A stretch of 64,000 nucleotides of DNA from CAWEYO01 sp963813315 (GCA_963813315.1 CAWEYO010000005.1:419440-483439); one strand, 5' to 3'. Shown: positions 50,981-59,911, counted from the stretch's first letter. The notes: generated from the letters alone by a model not told the origin. Numbers and translations: made by a program.

Positions 50981-51562
50981 ATGCACTATTCCAACGAGGC
51001 CATCATCGCCGCCCTGAAGGCCGCTCGCGAAACAAGCGGGATCAGCCAGCGCGACCTCAGCGCCAAAGCAGGTGTTCCCCAAAGCCATATCTCGAAGATA
51101 GAGAGTGGCGGGACGGATATCCGCCTGTCCAGCCTGATCGAACTGGCACGCGCCCTCGACCTTGAGCTGACCCTCGTCCCGCGCAAACTCGTACCCGCCG
51201 TCGAGGGTATCCTGCGCACCAGTACGTCTCCAAGCACGCGACCGGGCACGCACGATATCAACGAGCTGAACCGGATTGAAAAGGCGCTGGCAAACCTGCT
51301 GCGCCTCTACCCTGACGCGTCGGGACAGGAGAAACTGCGGCAAACGCTCCGGGAATTAAGCTTCCTGCGCCTTAGCAAAGCCGATCTCGGCATCGTTGCC
51401 AAAGCCGCCGAACGGCTGCTCGCGATTTCAGATCAGTACCAAGCCCACAAAGCAGTCATCGAAGTTCGCAACGAGTTGCAGAACCTGCGCAACCGGATTG
51501 CCCACGGCATAGCGGAGCCGCAAAGGCCCGCCTACAGCCTTGAGGAGGACAACGATGCCTGA
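50981..51562 (+). CDS. hipB: HipB-like antitoxin/repressor (Y4mF type) with C-terminal extension
   Basis: The 193-residue protein has an XRE helix-turn-helix at about residues 8-65 (SQRDLSAKAGVPQSHISKIESGGTDIRLSSL), the part common to Y4mF/HipB antitoxins of about 75-110 residues. It then has an unusual extra domain of about 110 helical residues (NELNRIEKALANLLRLYPD and following, ending near EPQRPAYSLEEDNDA). It probably neutralises HipA and represses the operon through the palindromes upstream. Its last 8 bp overlap hipA, so the pair is co-translated. The extension may be a dimerisation or HipA-contact region. Confidence 0.85.
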   Translation: MHYSNEAIIAALKAARETSGISQRDLSAKAGVPQSHISKIESGGTDIRLSSLIELARALDLELTLVPRKLVPAVEGILRTSTSPSTRPGTHDINELNRIEKALANLLRLYPDASGQEKLRQTLRELSFLRLSKADLGIVAKAAERLLAISDQYQAHKAVIEVRNELQNLRNRIAHGIAEPQRPAYSLEEDNDA

Positions 51563-52787
51563 CGTTTCCGTCCTCGATGTCCTGCTATACGAAGAGCCGA
51601 TCGGCACGCTGACGCTCGTGCAGGGTGACCGGACCATCTTTGCCTTCAATCAGGCCTATATCGACGAACCGGCTCGCCCGACCCTCAGTCTTTCTTTCAA
51701 GGACAGCTTCGGGGCGCTGATCACCGATATCCGGCCCACTCAGACCGTCGTCCCGCCCTTCTTCTCGAACCTGCTCCCTGAAGGGCCGCTGCGCGAGTAC
51801 CTCGCAAAACAGGCCGGTACAAATCCCAAGCGGGAGTTCTTTCTGCTCTGGATTCTGGGACGAGACCTCCCCGGCGCCCTCACCGTCAGGCCGGCGAACG
51901 GTGAAGCCTGGCCGCCGGAATCGAACGGCGAAAAGCCAGACGAAAAGGAGCGCGCCCGCCGCGCCAACGTGCTGCGGTTCTCGCTGGCCGGAGTCCAGCT
52001 CAAGTTCTCGGCCGTAAAGAACGACAGGAAGAATGGCGGCCTTACGATCCCCGCGACCGGTGTGGGCGGCTCTTGGATTGTGAAGCTCCCTTCCAACCGC
52101 TTCGAACGCGTCTCCGAAAATGAATACGCCATGATGACGCTGGCCGCGCGCCTGGGCATGGATGTGCCAGAGGTGCAGCTCGTCGAAACGGATGCGATCG
52201 AAGGCCTGCCGGAAGGCGTTGGCAAGTTTTCTGGGCCCGCCCTCGCTGTCAGGCGCTTTGACCGCACGGCGGAAGGCCCCGTCCATATCGAGGACTTCGC
52301 CCAGGTGTTCGGCGTGTTCCCCGACGACAAATACGAGAAGGCCAGCTACCGCCTGATTGCAAACGTGCTGGGTGCTGAAACCGGCGATGAAGGCGTGACC
52401 GAATTCATCCGCCGCCTGGTCTTCAACACGCTGATAGGCAACGCCGACATGCACCTTAAGAACTGGTCGCTCATCTACCCCGATCGGCGCACAGCCAAGC
52501 TCGCACCTGCATACGATTTCGTATCTACGATCCCGTACATCGCCGACGAGGATGCGGCCCTGAAATACGCTCGAACTCGAAGGATGGCCGAATTCACCAA
52601 AGACGAACTGGCATATCTCGCTGCCAAAGCGCGGCTGCCGGAAAAGCTAGTTCTGGACACCGCCGCCGCGACTGTTGACGCCTTCAGGACCCTTTGGTCA
52701 TCCGAGAAGGCACACCTGCCGCTGGCCAAAGAAACAGTGGCGGCGATTGATAAGCACGTGGAGACGATACCACTTACCCGCGAATAA
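51555..52787 (+). CDS. hipA: HipA-type Ser/Thr kinase toxin
   Basis: The 410-residue protein has the HipA N1 subdomain (VSVLDVLLYEEPIGTLTLVQ), SLAGVQLKFSA, ATP-binding Lys in SWIVKLPSNRFE, and the helix ENEYAMMTLAARLGMDVP. Its catalytic loop is LIGNADMHLKNWSLIY (Asp and Asn) and the metal-binding LAPAYDFVST is the DFG equivalent. HipA kinases phosphorylate glutamyl-tRNA synthetase or related targets and induce dormancy; the target here is unknown. GAGGAGG precedes the ATG at 51555, inside the hipB end. It is probably functional. Confidence 0.92.
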   Translation: MPDVSVLDVLLYEEPIGTLTLVQGDRTIFAFNQAYIDEPARPTLSLSFKDSFGALITDIRPTQTVVPPFFSNLLPEGPLREYLAKQAGTNPKREFFLLWILGRDLPGALTVRPANGEAWPPESNGEKPDEKERARRANVLRFSLAGVQLKFSAVKNDRKNGGLTIPATGVGGSWIVKLPSNRFERVSENEYAMMTLAARLGMDVPEVQLVETDAIEGLPEGVGKFSGPALAVRRFDRTAEGPVHIEDFAQVFGVFPDDKYEKASYRLIANVLGAETGDEGVTEFIRRLVFNTLIGNADMHLKNWSLIYPDRRTAKLAPAYDFVSTIPYIADEDAALKYARTRRMAEFTKDELAYLAAKARLPEKLVLDTAAATVDAFRTLWSSEKAHLPLAKETVAAIDKHVETIPLTRE

Positions 52788-52882
52788 TTGATAATACAGC
52801 TTTCCATACAACTAGTGGATTGATTGGATCAAAAGAGTTCGGCTTTGGATTCCGCCTTGTTCTGTGGCGTGCGAGTTACGCC

Positions 52883-53517
52883 ATGCGCACTGGTATCTCC
52901 TTCACCGTATCTGCCGGCGAGCGTCAGCGATTGCAAGCGATCGTCGCGGCGCCGCGGAGCCCGCAGACGCATGTCTGGCGGGCGCGTATTGTGCTTCTGA
53001 GTGCCGACGGTCTCGGTACCTCGGCGATCATGGCCGAGACGAATAAGTCCAAGACCTGCGTGTGGCGCTGGCAGGAGCGTTTGATGCAAGAAGGCGTCGA
53101 CGGTCTGCTTCGCGACCGGTCCCACCCACCCGGCACGGCGCCGGTCGCGTCCGATCGCGTCGCCGCCATCATCCGCCTGACGCTCGAGCCGCCACCGCAC
53201 GAGGTGACCCACTGGACGTTGCGCGCCATGGCGAAGGTCGCCGGCGTCGCGGCGTCGACGGTGCAGGCGATCTGGAAGGCCCACGGCCTCAGCCCGCATC
53301 GCTGGCGGCAGTTCAAGCTCTCCAACGACCCGGCCTTTGCCGAGAAGCTCACGACCATCGTCGGCTTGTATGTCGATCCGCCGGCCCACGCCGTGGTGCT
53401 GTCGGTCGATGAAAAATCGCAGATCCAGGCGCTCGACCGCACCCAGCCCGGTCTGCCGATGAAGACGGGTCGCGCCGGCACGATGACCCACGACTACAAG
53501 CGGCACGGCACGACGCA
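52883..53517 (+). mobile_element. IS630-family transposase, 3' truncated
   Basis: The frame from ATG 52883 has an N-terminal HTH (WRARIVLLSADGLGTSAIMA then CVWRWQERLMQEGVDGLLRD) and the start of the DDE domain (VVLSVDEKSQIQALDRTQPG, first Asp; then TGRAGTMTHDYKRHGTT). About 150 residues with the other two acidic residues are missing. It breaks off near 53515 at the GC-to-AT composition change, and the frame then runs into the opposite-strand glycosyltransferase stop. So this IS is a remnant and marks an island boundary. Confidence 0.85.
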
Positions 53518-54981
53518 TCAATCTTTCATATCCCGACGCGCATATAGTCCTACGCGAGTATTATTTGGCGAAATATTTTTAAAATCGGAAAGATTTTTAT
53601 AGGAACAATTCTGACTTGCGAGAAGATATGCGTCACTTTTCTCAACTTTTTTTAAGCTAACCTTATAATACCTCGCCATGTACGCATGAAGGTCCCACAA
53701 TTGCCAGTCGTCGGGACAAATTGGAACGGTGAACCAATGGTCGGCTGGCGACTTTAGTTGCAAGAGGGAAGCGACGAGCCTTATCTCGGGGAGTAGTTGT
53801 CTGTCTCGGCCATCCGCCCCCCAGCGAGACAAGGCGTACCCAAGGGAACCTACTAGTACCACCGCACTTACTAGGAACAGATACCTACGACTTATTTCAG
53901 TATTACTATGTTCAAACTGCGCAATGATGGGACCAACGATGACAGCATACGACAGTGCGAGGAAGGGGATCGACGGATTGAAATAGTGAACGTAAATCCT
54001 GGGGCTAACAAAAATTGGCAGCGAACCAGCGAGAAACACGATAGCCAGGAACAAAGCCTTCCCAACCTCAATCCGCATTGAGTTTAAGCGTCTTAGCTTA
54101 CCCGCGGTCAGGATGATCACAGCTAGGCCCGTCGGAACAGCAATGGCCCGGAGAAATATTTCAAGATTGTTGAACCATCCGGTGCCTCCCCGCTGACCCG
54201 AAATGCTCGCCATCACCTGCAGATCAAGATAGCGTTGCAGAAAGTCCCTCGCGTCAGGCACTAACCAAAGCCCGCCAAAGAACACTGCCACCGTTGCGAA
54301 CATTATGGCGGTGCTCGTCAACGCGAAGCCAAAGCCGATGCTTCGAGTTGCCAACCAGTAACTGCCAAATCCGACAAGAGGAAAAAGGCCCGTCGGGCCT
54401 TTTGTTAGGGCCGCCGCGGAAACAAAGAGGCCAGCAAGAACATTGAGATTCAGACTATAAAGAAAACCGTATTTCTGGCTCAATCTGTTTTCGCATGTGA
54501 TGATCACCAAAAGGATTGCAACAATGACGAATATTGTCTGCGTGTTTTCCAGAAAATTGTTGGAGTAAGCCCAGGCAATTTTCTGGACCACAAGCCAAAT
54601 CACCACAGGTAGCCACGAGATGTGCGCAAGTCGTGGCACCAGCCTGCGCCAAGTCATGGCTATGAGCACAGCGGTTATAACTAATGTTGCCAGGGAATAG
54701 AATTTCTCGACATAAATACTATCCCCGAAGGTAGTGAAGGCAACACTCTGCAACCATATTGCGAGTGGCGGATGCTCCGAAAAGACCGGAAAGAGGGTTT
54801 CGCTGAATTGGAGTCTCCAAGCGTCGCCGACTCCTTCTGCCAAATTTCTGGACAGATCTGCATAGATTAACCCGTCAACGAACATTCCCTGAGCAACCAC
54901 CCGTGCTAACACAAAAGCCGAAACTAGTGATGCTATCAGCATCCAATAGGGTGTTTGCCGAGAAGTTAGAAGCTTATCCAT
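53518..54981 (-). CDS. Membrane glycosyltransferase of the GT39/ArnT-like group
   Basis: The 487-residue protein has about ten membrane helices, with the first periplasmic loop MFVDGLIYADLSRNLAEGVGDAW and SEHPPLAIWLQSVAFTTFGDS that carry the acidic residues of GT-C/PMT-type (ArnT-like) transferases. These use lipid-linked sugar donors on the outer membrane face. The composition is AT-richer than the flanks. The stop at 53518 lies right at the IS630 junction, so the extreme C-terminus may have been changed. It forms an operon with the GT2-GtrA gene upstream, which probably makes the lipid-linked sugar. Confidence 0.8.
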   Translation of the reverse strand: MDKLLTSRQTPYWMLIASLVSAFVLARVVAQGMFVDGLIYADLSRNLAEGVGDAWRLQFSETLFPVFSEHPPLAIWLQSVAFTTFGDSIYVEKFYSLATLVITAVLIAMTWRRLVPRLAHISWLPVVIWLVVQKIAWAYSNNFLENTQTIFVIVAILLVIITCENRLSQKYGFLYSLNLNVLAGLFVSAAALTKGPTGLFPLVGFGSYWLATRSIGFGFALTSTAIMFATVAVFFGGLWLVPDARDFLQRYLDLQVMASISGQRGGTGWFNNLEIFLRAIAVPTGLAVIILTAGKLRRLNSMRIEVGKALFLAIVFLAGSLPIFVSPRIYVHYFNPSIPFLALSYAVIVGPIIAQFEHSNTEISRRYLFLVSAVVLVGSLGYALSRWGADGRDRQLLPEIRLVASLLQLKSPADHWFTVPICPDDWQLWDLHAYMARYYKVSLKKVEKSDAYLLASQNCSYKNLSDFKNISPNNTRVGLYARRDMKD

Positions 54982-55026
54982 AGTTGTAAACGCTATTTTA
55001 AGACTCAAAGGCATTGGAATTGTCGT

Positions 55027-56110
55027 CTATCTCCAGACTAAACGACTGGAGACAGCGTATTTCCAAATCGTGTCCAGAGCTATTCCAGCGAATGCGGCTA
55101 CCCATGCTACACTTGCGATTACATTATAAGTATAGGTTGCCATCGACACATTGGCGGCGACGCCTACCGACGAGATGACGAGAAACTCCAAATAGCCCGT
55201 GAACAGCCTGGCCCCACGCAGTCGTTGATCACGAAAGGTAAGCTGGTTGTTAAGCAGAAAGTTGCTGGTGACCGCGGCAACAGCTCCAGCGAACTGCGAT
55301 ATGGCGAAAGACCCAGTCAAAGGCAGGCTGGCAAGCAGAAGCGCCAAGTGCACGAAGACGCCACTGCCACCAACCGCCAGGAAGGATATGAGTTCGTGCC
55401 GGAATGATGCCCTGCGTCAGCCTGCTGAGGAGAAACGTCGCGAATTGCCAAGCTGCGAAAGAATCGAGTTTGCTCTCCCCATGTTGACGAGACTGGAACG
55501 TGAATGGGGTCTCAAGGTGGCGCAGGTGCCTATCCACCGCAAATATGTCGAGTAAAATCTTGAAACCAGGATCGCGCAGTGCGGGGGCTACGGGAAGGAA
55601 CGACTCGCGACGGATTGCAAAGAAACCGGTGAGCGGATCTTGAACTTTGCGACCCAGCACATGTCGCGAAAGGCCGTTTCCGAGCTTGGAGAGTTTCACC
55701 CGCCATTGCGAAAGCGCACTATCATTCGATGACTCGTCGAGTGTTCTTGCCGCGCTAACAATGTCGTAGTCTCCTTTGCGGATCGGCTCTACAAGGTCGG
55801 GGACATAGGCCGGATCATGTTGTCCGTCCCCATCCATCACACAGAGGACATCGCCCTTCGCTGACAGCAATCCCTGAATGCACGCGTTTGCAAGTCCTCG
55901 ATCAGCAACCCTCAAAATGAGACGAACGCGCTCGTCATCGAGCGAAAGATTTCTTGCGACGTCAGATCCCCGGTCTGGAGAATTGTCATCAACGAACAGT
56001 ATTTCCCAATCGTATCTTCCTAGTTCTCTGTTAATTCTTGAAACAAGCGGTAGTATGTTATTAGCCTCATTGTAAATCGGAACGACAATGCTTATATCTC
56101 GACCAGCCAT
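55027..56110 (-). pseudogene. GT2 glycosyltransferase-GtrA fusion gene with a frameshift
   Basis: The first frame (from 56110) is a dolichyl-phosphate-type GT2 enzyme: ISIVVPIYNEANNILPLVSR, donor-binding VMDGDGQHDPAYVPDL, and FFAIRRESFLPV. At about 55395-55404 it shifts: GII is followed in the correct frame by RHELISFLAVGGSGVFVHLA and the four-helix GtrA domain, which runs to 55027 (TIWKYAVSSRLVWR). Such fusions make and help flip polyprenyl-phosphate sugars. One extra base near 55400 explains the break. Unless it is a sequencing error, the product is split. The AT-rich composition is shared with the GT39 gene. Confidence 0.8.
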
Positions 56111-56615
56111 GCTAACTTCCCAACTATATATATATAAATTTGGATTCGGCAGTTAGCAGCCAATCCTATTATATTCTCAGGAAACACAGTTGGATGTCGG
56201 TGCTATAAGGTTGGCCGCCGGAAACCGCTAGTCGCGGTCTATCCGACGTGGGCCCGGATGTCTATTGCATAGTGTGGCATTCAAAACGGATACAATGTCA
56301 TGATGCGATGATGTCGGCTCCCCGGTTAGCGGCCCCGCTGCCGCATTCGGGCTCAATGGGCCGCGTTGTGCCCCTGAAATGTTTGCCAAGAATTCTAGGC
56401 CGGTTCACCGATAGTCGGACGCTGTGGTCATTGCTCCCGAGAGCCGTTCCAACTGGCGTCCAGAAAGACAGCTGGACGCCTCCAAGAACGGCGTTTTCGG
56501 TTGACGGGAGAGCGTCGTAGTTGAGATCGCAGGTTTGGCGCTTCGTTAAGTGCGACTTCAGGATCTCTGCGCGTGTCTTTGTGATGTCGTAGGCCCCGGG
56601 TTGGCCCCGTTGCTA
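56111..56615. other. Intergenic stretch between the glycosyltransferases and IS5
   Basis: The left part (56111-56330) is AT-rich and includes a TATATATATA run near 56123-56132, probably promoter DNA of the glycosyltransferase operon. The right part is GC-rich and has no recognised gene. The IS5 left end must lie between about 56430 and 56600, but I could not match its terminal repeats by eye. Confidence 0.5.
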
Positions 56616-57695
56616 TCACGCCGCGGGGTATTTCGTCCGTAGCCAGACGAAGCGGCGCATGTTGTAGGCGAGATTGGCGAGCCCGATTTTCACTTGCGCC
56701 CGGGTGATGCCGATGGTCCGCACGAACAGCCCCATCAGCCCCTTTTGATGCGCGAACACATGCTCGACCGTGCTGCGCACTGTCGATTTCTGGGCATTGG
56801 CGATGCGGGTGCGCTCGGGCATCGGTTTGCCCTTGGGCTTCTTGCGGTGGATACGCGACACGAGTCCGCGTCGAGCCAGCATCTCCTCGTTCTTCGCCGA
56901 GCGATACGCCGTATCCGCCCACACGTCGCTGGCGGTATTGCCGCGATCGAGGACCGCCTCCAACCGTGCCCCGTCATGCGCCGCGGCGTGGGTCGCCGTC
57001 CAATTGCGGATGAGGCCAAATGCCCGGTCGATGGACACGTGGTTCTTGTAGCCGAAGGCCGGGATGGCGAGGTCAACCGGCGGGAGGGAACCATCCTCTC
57101 GCGGCCTGGCCTTCGTGTATTTGACCGTCCAGCGTGCGTCGCGGTCCTTTTGCGCCAGGCGCGCGGGGTTTTCCTTCCAATCCGCGGGAATGCGGCCTTC
57201 CTTGATCGCCCGCTTCTCCTCGATCGTATTGCGCTGCTTGGGAGCCGCGACAATCGTGGCGTCGACGATCTGCCCGTTCATGGCAAGGAAGCCAGAGGTG
57301 CGCAGCGCTTCGTCAAACCGCCGGAACAGTCCGTCGACGGCGTCGGCCTTCTTCAGCGCCTCCCGGAACGTCCAGATCGTATTGGCGTCGGGAACCGCAT
57401 CGGCCAGACCCAGCCCCAGAAAGCGCATGAACGACAGTCGATCCTTGATCAGATATTCCGCCCGTTCGTCTGACAGCGAATGCATCGCCTGAAGGATCAG
57501 AACTTTGAACATCAGCACGTGATCAAAGGGAGGCCGGCCGCCCTTCGAGCGATCGGCCCGAGGAACCGCCATCTCGAGCACAGGCCGGAACATCTCAAAA
57601 TCAACGAGCGACTTCACGCGCTCCAGATCGTCGCCTTTGGCCGAGAGTGCCGACAGACGCTCATCAACGTCGAAAAATCCTGGCGTCCGACCCAT
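56616..57695 (-). mobile_element. IS5-family transposase, intact reading frame
   Basis: The 359-residue transposase has the IS5-type N-terminus (SKGGRPPFDHVLMFKVLILQAMHSLSDERAEYLI), the VPDANTIWTFREAL segment, DDE Asp in GQIVDATIVAAPKQRN, second Asp in DVWADTAYRSAKNEEML, and the Glu in RSTVEHVFAHQKGLMGLFVRTIG. The frame is complete, so the element may be active. Its start codon (57695) lies within 10-25 bp of the broken brxA sequence, so the right terminal repeat is in that short interval. It points the same way as brxE and brxA, away from the missing BREX genes. Confidence 0.9.
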
Positions 57696-57709
57696 CGTGC
57701 CTGCGCTCC

Positions 57710-58210
57710 AATTGCGACATCAGCCAGTGAATCAATCCAACGCTGATTTGCCCAGTAGTTTTTGGAGGCGTCGACCTTCCAGAATTGGCATCCGGGCGCA
57801 TAGATGCCGCGCTCAACGAAGGCGCGAGCGTCTTCGTTGCTTATCGCCTGATAGCCACCGGCATAACGAGGCCAATAAATCTGCCGCACAAAGTCTCCCA
57901 AGATGGGGTTGGCCCGGCAGGTAAAAATCAGCATCAGCTGCATAAGCTCTGCGGTCGGCAGGGATTTTGACAGAAGCTTCATGTGAGCGGCGGGGGCAGC
58001 TCCTGCCGCTAAATAGCGCGGGGCAAAGCACTCAGTGACGATATTGCGCAAACGTCGGTCGGTGATCGTTGGAAAGCGCCCAGACTCGCGCGCGGCCTCT
58101 TGCAGCTGGTTGGCCGCCATGCCCGGCACCCACAGGTCAAGTAGCGTCTTAGTCTCAGTCACGAGTCCTAAGCCTGCCTGTAGTTGCGTCGTATAGGGCG
58201 CACTCACCAC
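57710..58210 (-). pseudogene. brxA: BrxA (DUF1819) gene truncated by the IS5 insertion
   Basis: The minus-strand frame from GTG at 58210 or 58207 reads SAPYTTQLQAGLGLVTETKT, then LLDLWVPGMAANQLQEAARE, SGRFPTITDRRLRNIV, and LMLIFTCRANPILGDFVRQI followed by YWPRYAGGYQAISNEDARAF. This corresponds to the BREX inner-membrane-annotated protein BrxA, in particular the LGDFVRxxYWPRY segment. After about 165 residues, at ADVAIGAQ, it runs into IS5. It starts 3-6 bp after the brxE stop. An alternative reading from 58393 overlaps brxE in another frame and is less likely. Confidence 0.65.
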
Positions 58211-58212
58211 TG

Positions 58213-58716
58213 CTATTGTCTCACTAAATAAGGATAAGACTTGATACCGCGCTCGTAAGCGGCCGCGTAGAGAGAGGCCATCTGTCCAACGGTTTTGGAA
58301 GAACGCACATCGGCTGTGGTTCCTATCGCCGTCGGGCCTTCTGTTGGCTGGGCCTTTGCGTCGGCGAGAGAATTGAGAAGGTCCAATGCTCATCTTTTGT
58401 CTTGAGGAAGTTTGTCATGGAGCGTTTTTCCAGCATCGCTATCCATCAGAGCGTGCAGATCCTGCTCAAGCTCTTCCGGCAAGCGGAACAAGTGATATGA
58501 ACCCGCACTGAGGCTTTCGTCATGTATGCGGCGGGCTGCTTCATTGACGCCGTGATAACGCGCGAGGTGACTTGTGCGCGGGAAGATAGGCTCCAAGAAA
58601 TGCTGGCTCGCAGGCTGATAGAAGCTGGTTCGCCACCACGCAAATTGGTCGCTCTCGCCGAGATATCCGACAAGCAAGCGAGCCTGGAGCAGGTTGGTCA
58701 GGGTATCGTATTTCAA
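58213..58716 (-). pseudogene. brxE: BrxE-like gene with an internal TGA
   Basis: From 58716 the frame reads VGYLGESDQFAWWRTSFYQP, FLEPIFPRTSHLARYHGVNE, AARRIHDESLSAGSYHLFRL and PEELEQDLHALMD. These are features I recognise from BrxE of BREX loci (type 6 starts with brxE-brxA). A TGA at 58392-58390 stops it at 108 residues. The same frame continues without break as ALDLLNSLADAKAQPTEGPT to AAAYERGIKSYPYLVRQ and ends at 58213, only 3 bp before brxA. So the full gene was 167 codons and the TGA looks like a nonsense mutation (for example CGA to TGA). Confidence 0.62.
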
Positions 58717-58824
58717 TATGGTTTCTCCTGATAACGTCCGCTGGGGGAGTCAAAAAAACCGCTAAGCAGGTGGGTCACCGCCTGAATTACGCATTGCTTC
58801 CTACTCGCCACGTTTACATTCCCC

Positions 58825-58836
58825 TTATGGCCATAA
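58825..58836. promoter_or_regulatory. Palindrome TTATGGCCATAA upstream of brxE
   Basis: A perfect 12-bp palindrome immediately after the phd stop and 109 bp before the brxE start. It shares the half site TTATGGC with the palindrome ahead of phd (59055-59075), which suggests the same protein binds both. Confidence 0.5.
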
Positions 58837-58837
58837 A

Positions 58838-59026
58838 CTAACCGGGCCTATTCCCCTTGGTTGGTCGGCCCCTGTCTTCACGCCGCTTAAGGCGCTCAAA
58901 CTCTTCCACACTCATCACTACCACGACCGCCCGCCCGTGCTTTTCGACCGTCACCGGTTCTGCACGCGCAGTATCAAGCAAGAGCCCGAATGCGTTCTTC
59001 GCATCCTTGGCCGACATCGTTTTCAT
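58838..59026 (-). CDS. Phd/YefM-type antitoxin, without a toxin partner
   Basis: The 62-residue protein has the Phd/YefM N-terminal DNA-binding fold: MSAKDAKNAFGLLLDTARAE, then VTVEKHGRAVVVVMSVEEFERL. The C-terminal toxin-binding tail is short and basic/Gly-rich (KRREDRGRPTKGNRPG). No Doc, YoeB or PIN toxin gene lies on either side: downstream is brxE, upstream the decayed mobilisation genes. It is therefore an orphan, or a stand-alone repressor. The flanking TTATGGC palindromes are probable binding sites. The ATG at 59026 or 59017 may be used. Confidence 0.83.
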   Translation of the reverse strand: MKTMSAKDAKNAFGLLLDTARAEPVTVEKHGRAVVVVMSVEEFERLKRREDRGRPTKGNRPG

Positions 59027-59054
59027 CGGGATTGGTCCCCGCCCAGATCGACCA

Positions 59055-59075
59055 TAATGGCTATTTCAGCCATAA
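59055..59075. promoter_or_regulatory. Palindrome ahead of the Phd-type gene
   Basis: TAATGGCT (59055-59062) and AGCCATAA (59068-59075) are inverted with one mismatch, about 30 bp ahead of the phd start, as expected for autoregulation. The half site matches the 58825-58836 palindrome. The rest of 59027-59244 has no gene. Confidence 0.55.
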
Positions 59076-59244
59076 GTGGCAAGCTTCATACCTGACCCAC
59101 AAACATATTTTTCATAACACATTTGACGATGCAGCCTGCTTCGTCCGGAGCCGTCCGTCGCCTCACCAACGGGCGTGACGGTGCGCCACAGTCTACTGCG
59201 GGCTGCCCGCCTTTGTGGTGTGCTCCCGAGCCCCCGCGATGACA

Positions 59245-59601
59245 CTAAAGCGGAGGCTTGGACCCCGACCGTTCAGCCGCCGCCAGCGCCCTGACGCAAT
59301 GCTTGCGCGCAAATCCAAAGCCATAAGACCAGCCATCCGACAAGGCGTTCGCCCGCGCGACCACATCCCGCGCAGCCTCATTCTCTCCTGCCTCCAGCGC
59401 CGACGCAGCCTCACGCAGCAGCGCGAGACCGTCCTTCTCCGTGTCCGGCAGCGAAGCGCCAACTCTCTCCAGCCCCGAAATTGCATTCCGCAAATAGTAC
59501 AGGGCCTCGCCGCTCCCGCCGTGCCGTTCACGAAAAAGCCGGGCCTCCTCCTCTTCAAGCCGGCGCAAGGACGGGTCCGGCGCCGCCGCCGCCCTCCTCA
59601 C
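59245..59601 (-). CDS. Hypothetical helical protein of the mobilisation region
   Basis: I do not recognise a family. From a GTG at 59601 the protein is 118 residues, almost wholly helical: RRLEEEEARLFRERHGG, YYLRNAISGLERVGASLPDT and LREAASALEAGENEAARDVV, then RANALSDGWSYGFGFARKHC. Codon choice and frame quality fall off upstream of that GTG, so I do not use the longer reading from 59733. It overlaps the next upstream gene by 47 bp on the same strand, so both are probably one unit. Confidence 0.5.
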   Translation of the reverse strand: MRRAAAAPDPSLRRLEEEEARLFRERHGGSGEALYYLRNAISGLERVGASLPDTEKDGLALLREAASALEAGENEAARDVVARANALSDGWSYGFGFARKHCVRALAAAERSGSKPPL

Positions 59602-59911
59602 TCTCGTCGCGGACTTCCTCGATCCGCCCGATCCCGAGCCGCCGCTCGACCGTCTCGTAGGCGTTCTCCGACTGCAGATACACAAACGTCGAAACGACCG
59701 CGCCCTTCTCGTCGAACAACGTGACTTCCGCATCCTCTATCGTCACATGCGCCCGGCGCCGGCCGTCCAGATACAGGTCGAGATGATACGGCGTCGCGAC
59801 CCAGCAATTCACCGGCGGATGCTCTGTCCGGTACGCCGCAATCGCGTCCGCCACAGCCTTTTGGTTGCGCGGATCGTCCTGCGGTCTTACGAACTCGTCA
59901 TCTTCGGGCAT
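59555..59911 (-). CDS. Hypothetical protein of the mobilisation region
   Basis: This 118-residue protein is not recognised. It starts MPEDDEFVRPQDDPRNQKAV, contains VNCWVATPYHLDLYLDGRRR and AEVTLFDEKGAVVSTFVYLQ (an alternating beta pattern), and ends Gly-rich. GGGAGG about 9 bp before the ATG at 59911 supports that start over one at 60040. It looks like a small soluble alpha/beta protein, with an overlapping partner downstream. No link to transfer beyond position can be shown. Confidence 0.55.
   Translation of the reverse strand: MPEDDEFVRPQDDPRNQKAVADAIAAYRTEHPPVNCWVATPYHLDLYLDGRRRAHVTIEDAEVTLFDEKGAVVSTFVYLQSENAYETVERRLGIGRIEEVRDESEEGGGGAGPVLAPA

Noticed and set aside
56430..57720. IS5 terminal inverted repeats and target duplication
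   Set aside because: I could not find matching ends on both sides by eye, so the exact element limits are not given.
57614..58393. Longer BrxA reading from ATG 58393
   Set aside because: Its first 60 codons overlap, in another frame, the natural continuation of brxE, and are Arg-rich and unlike BrxA; the GTG at 58210/58207 fits better.
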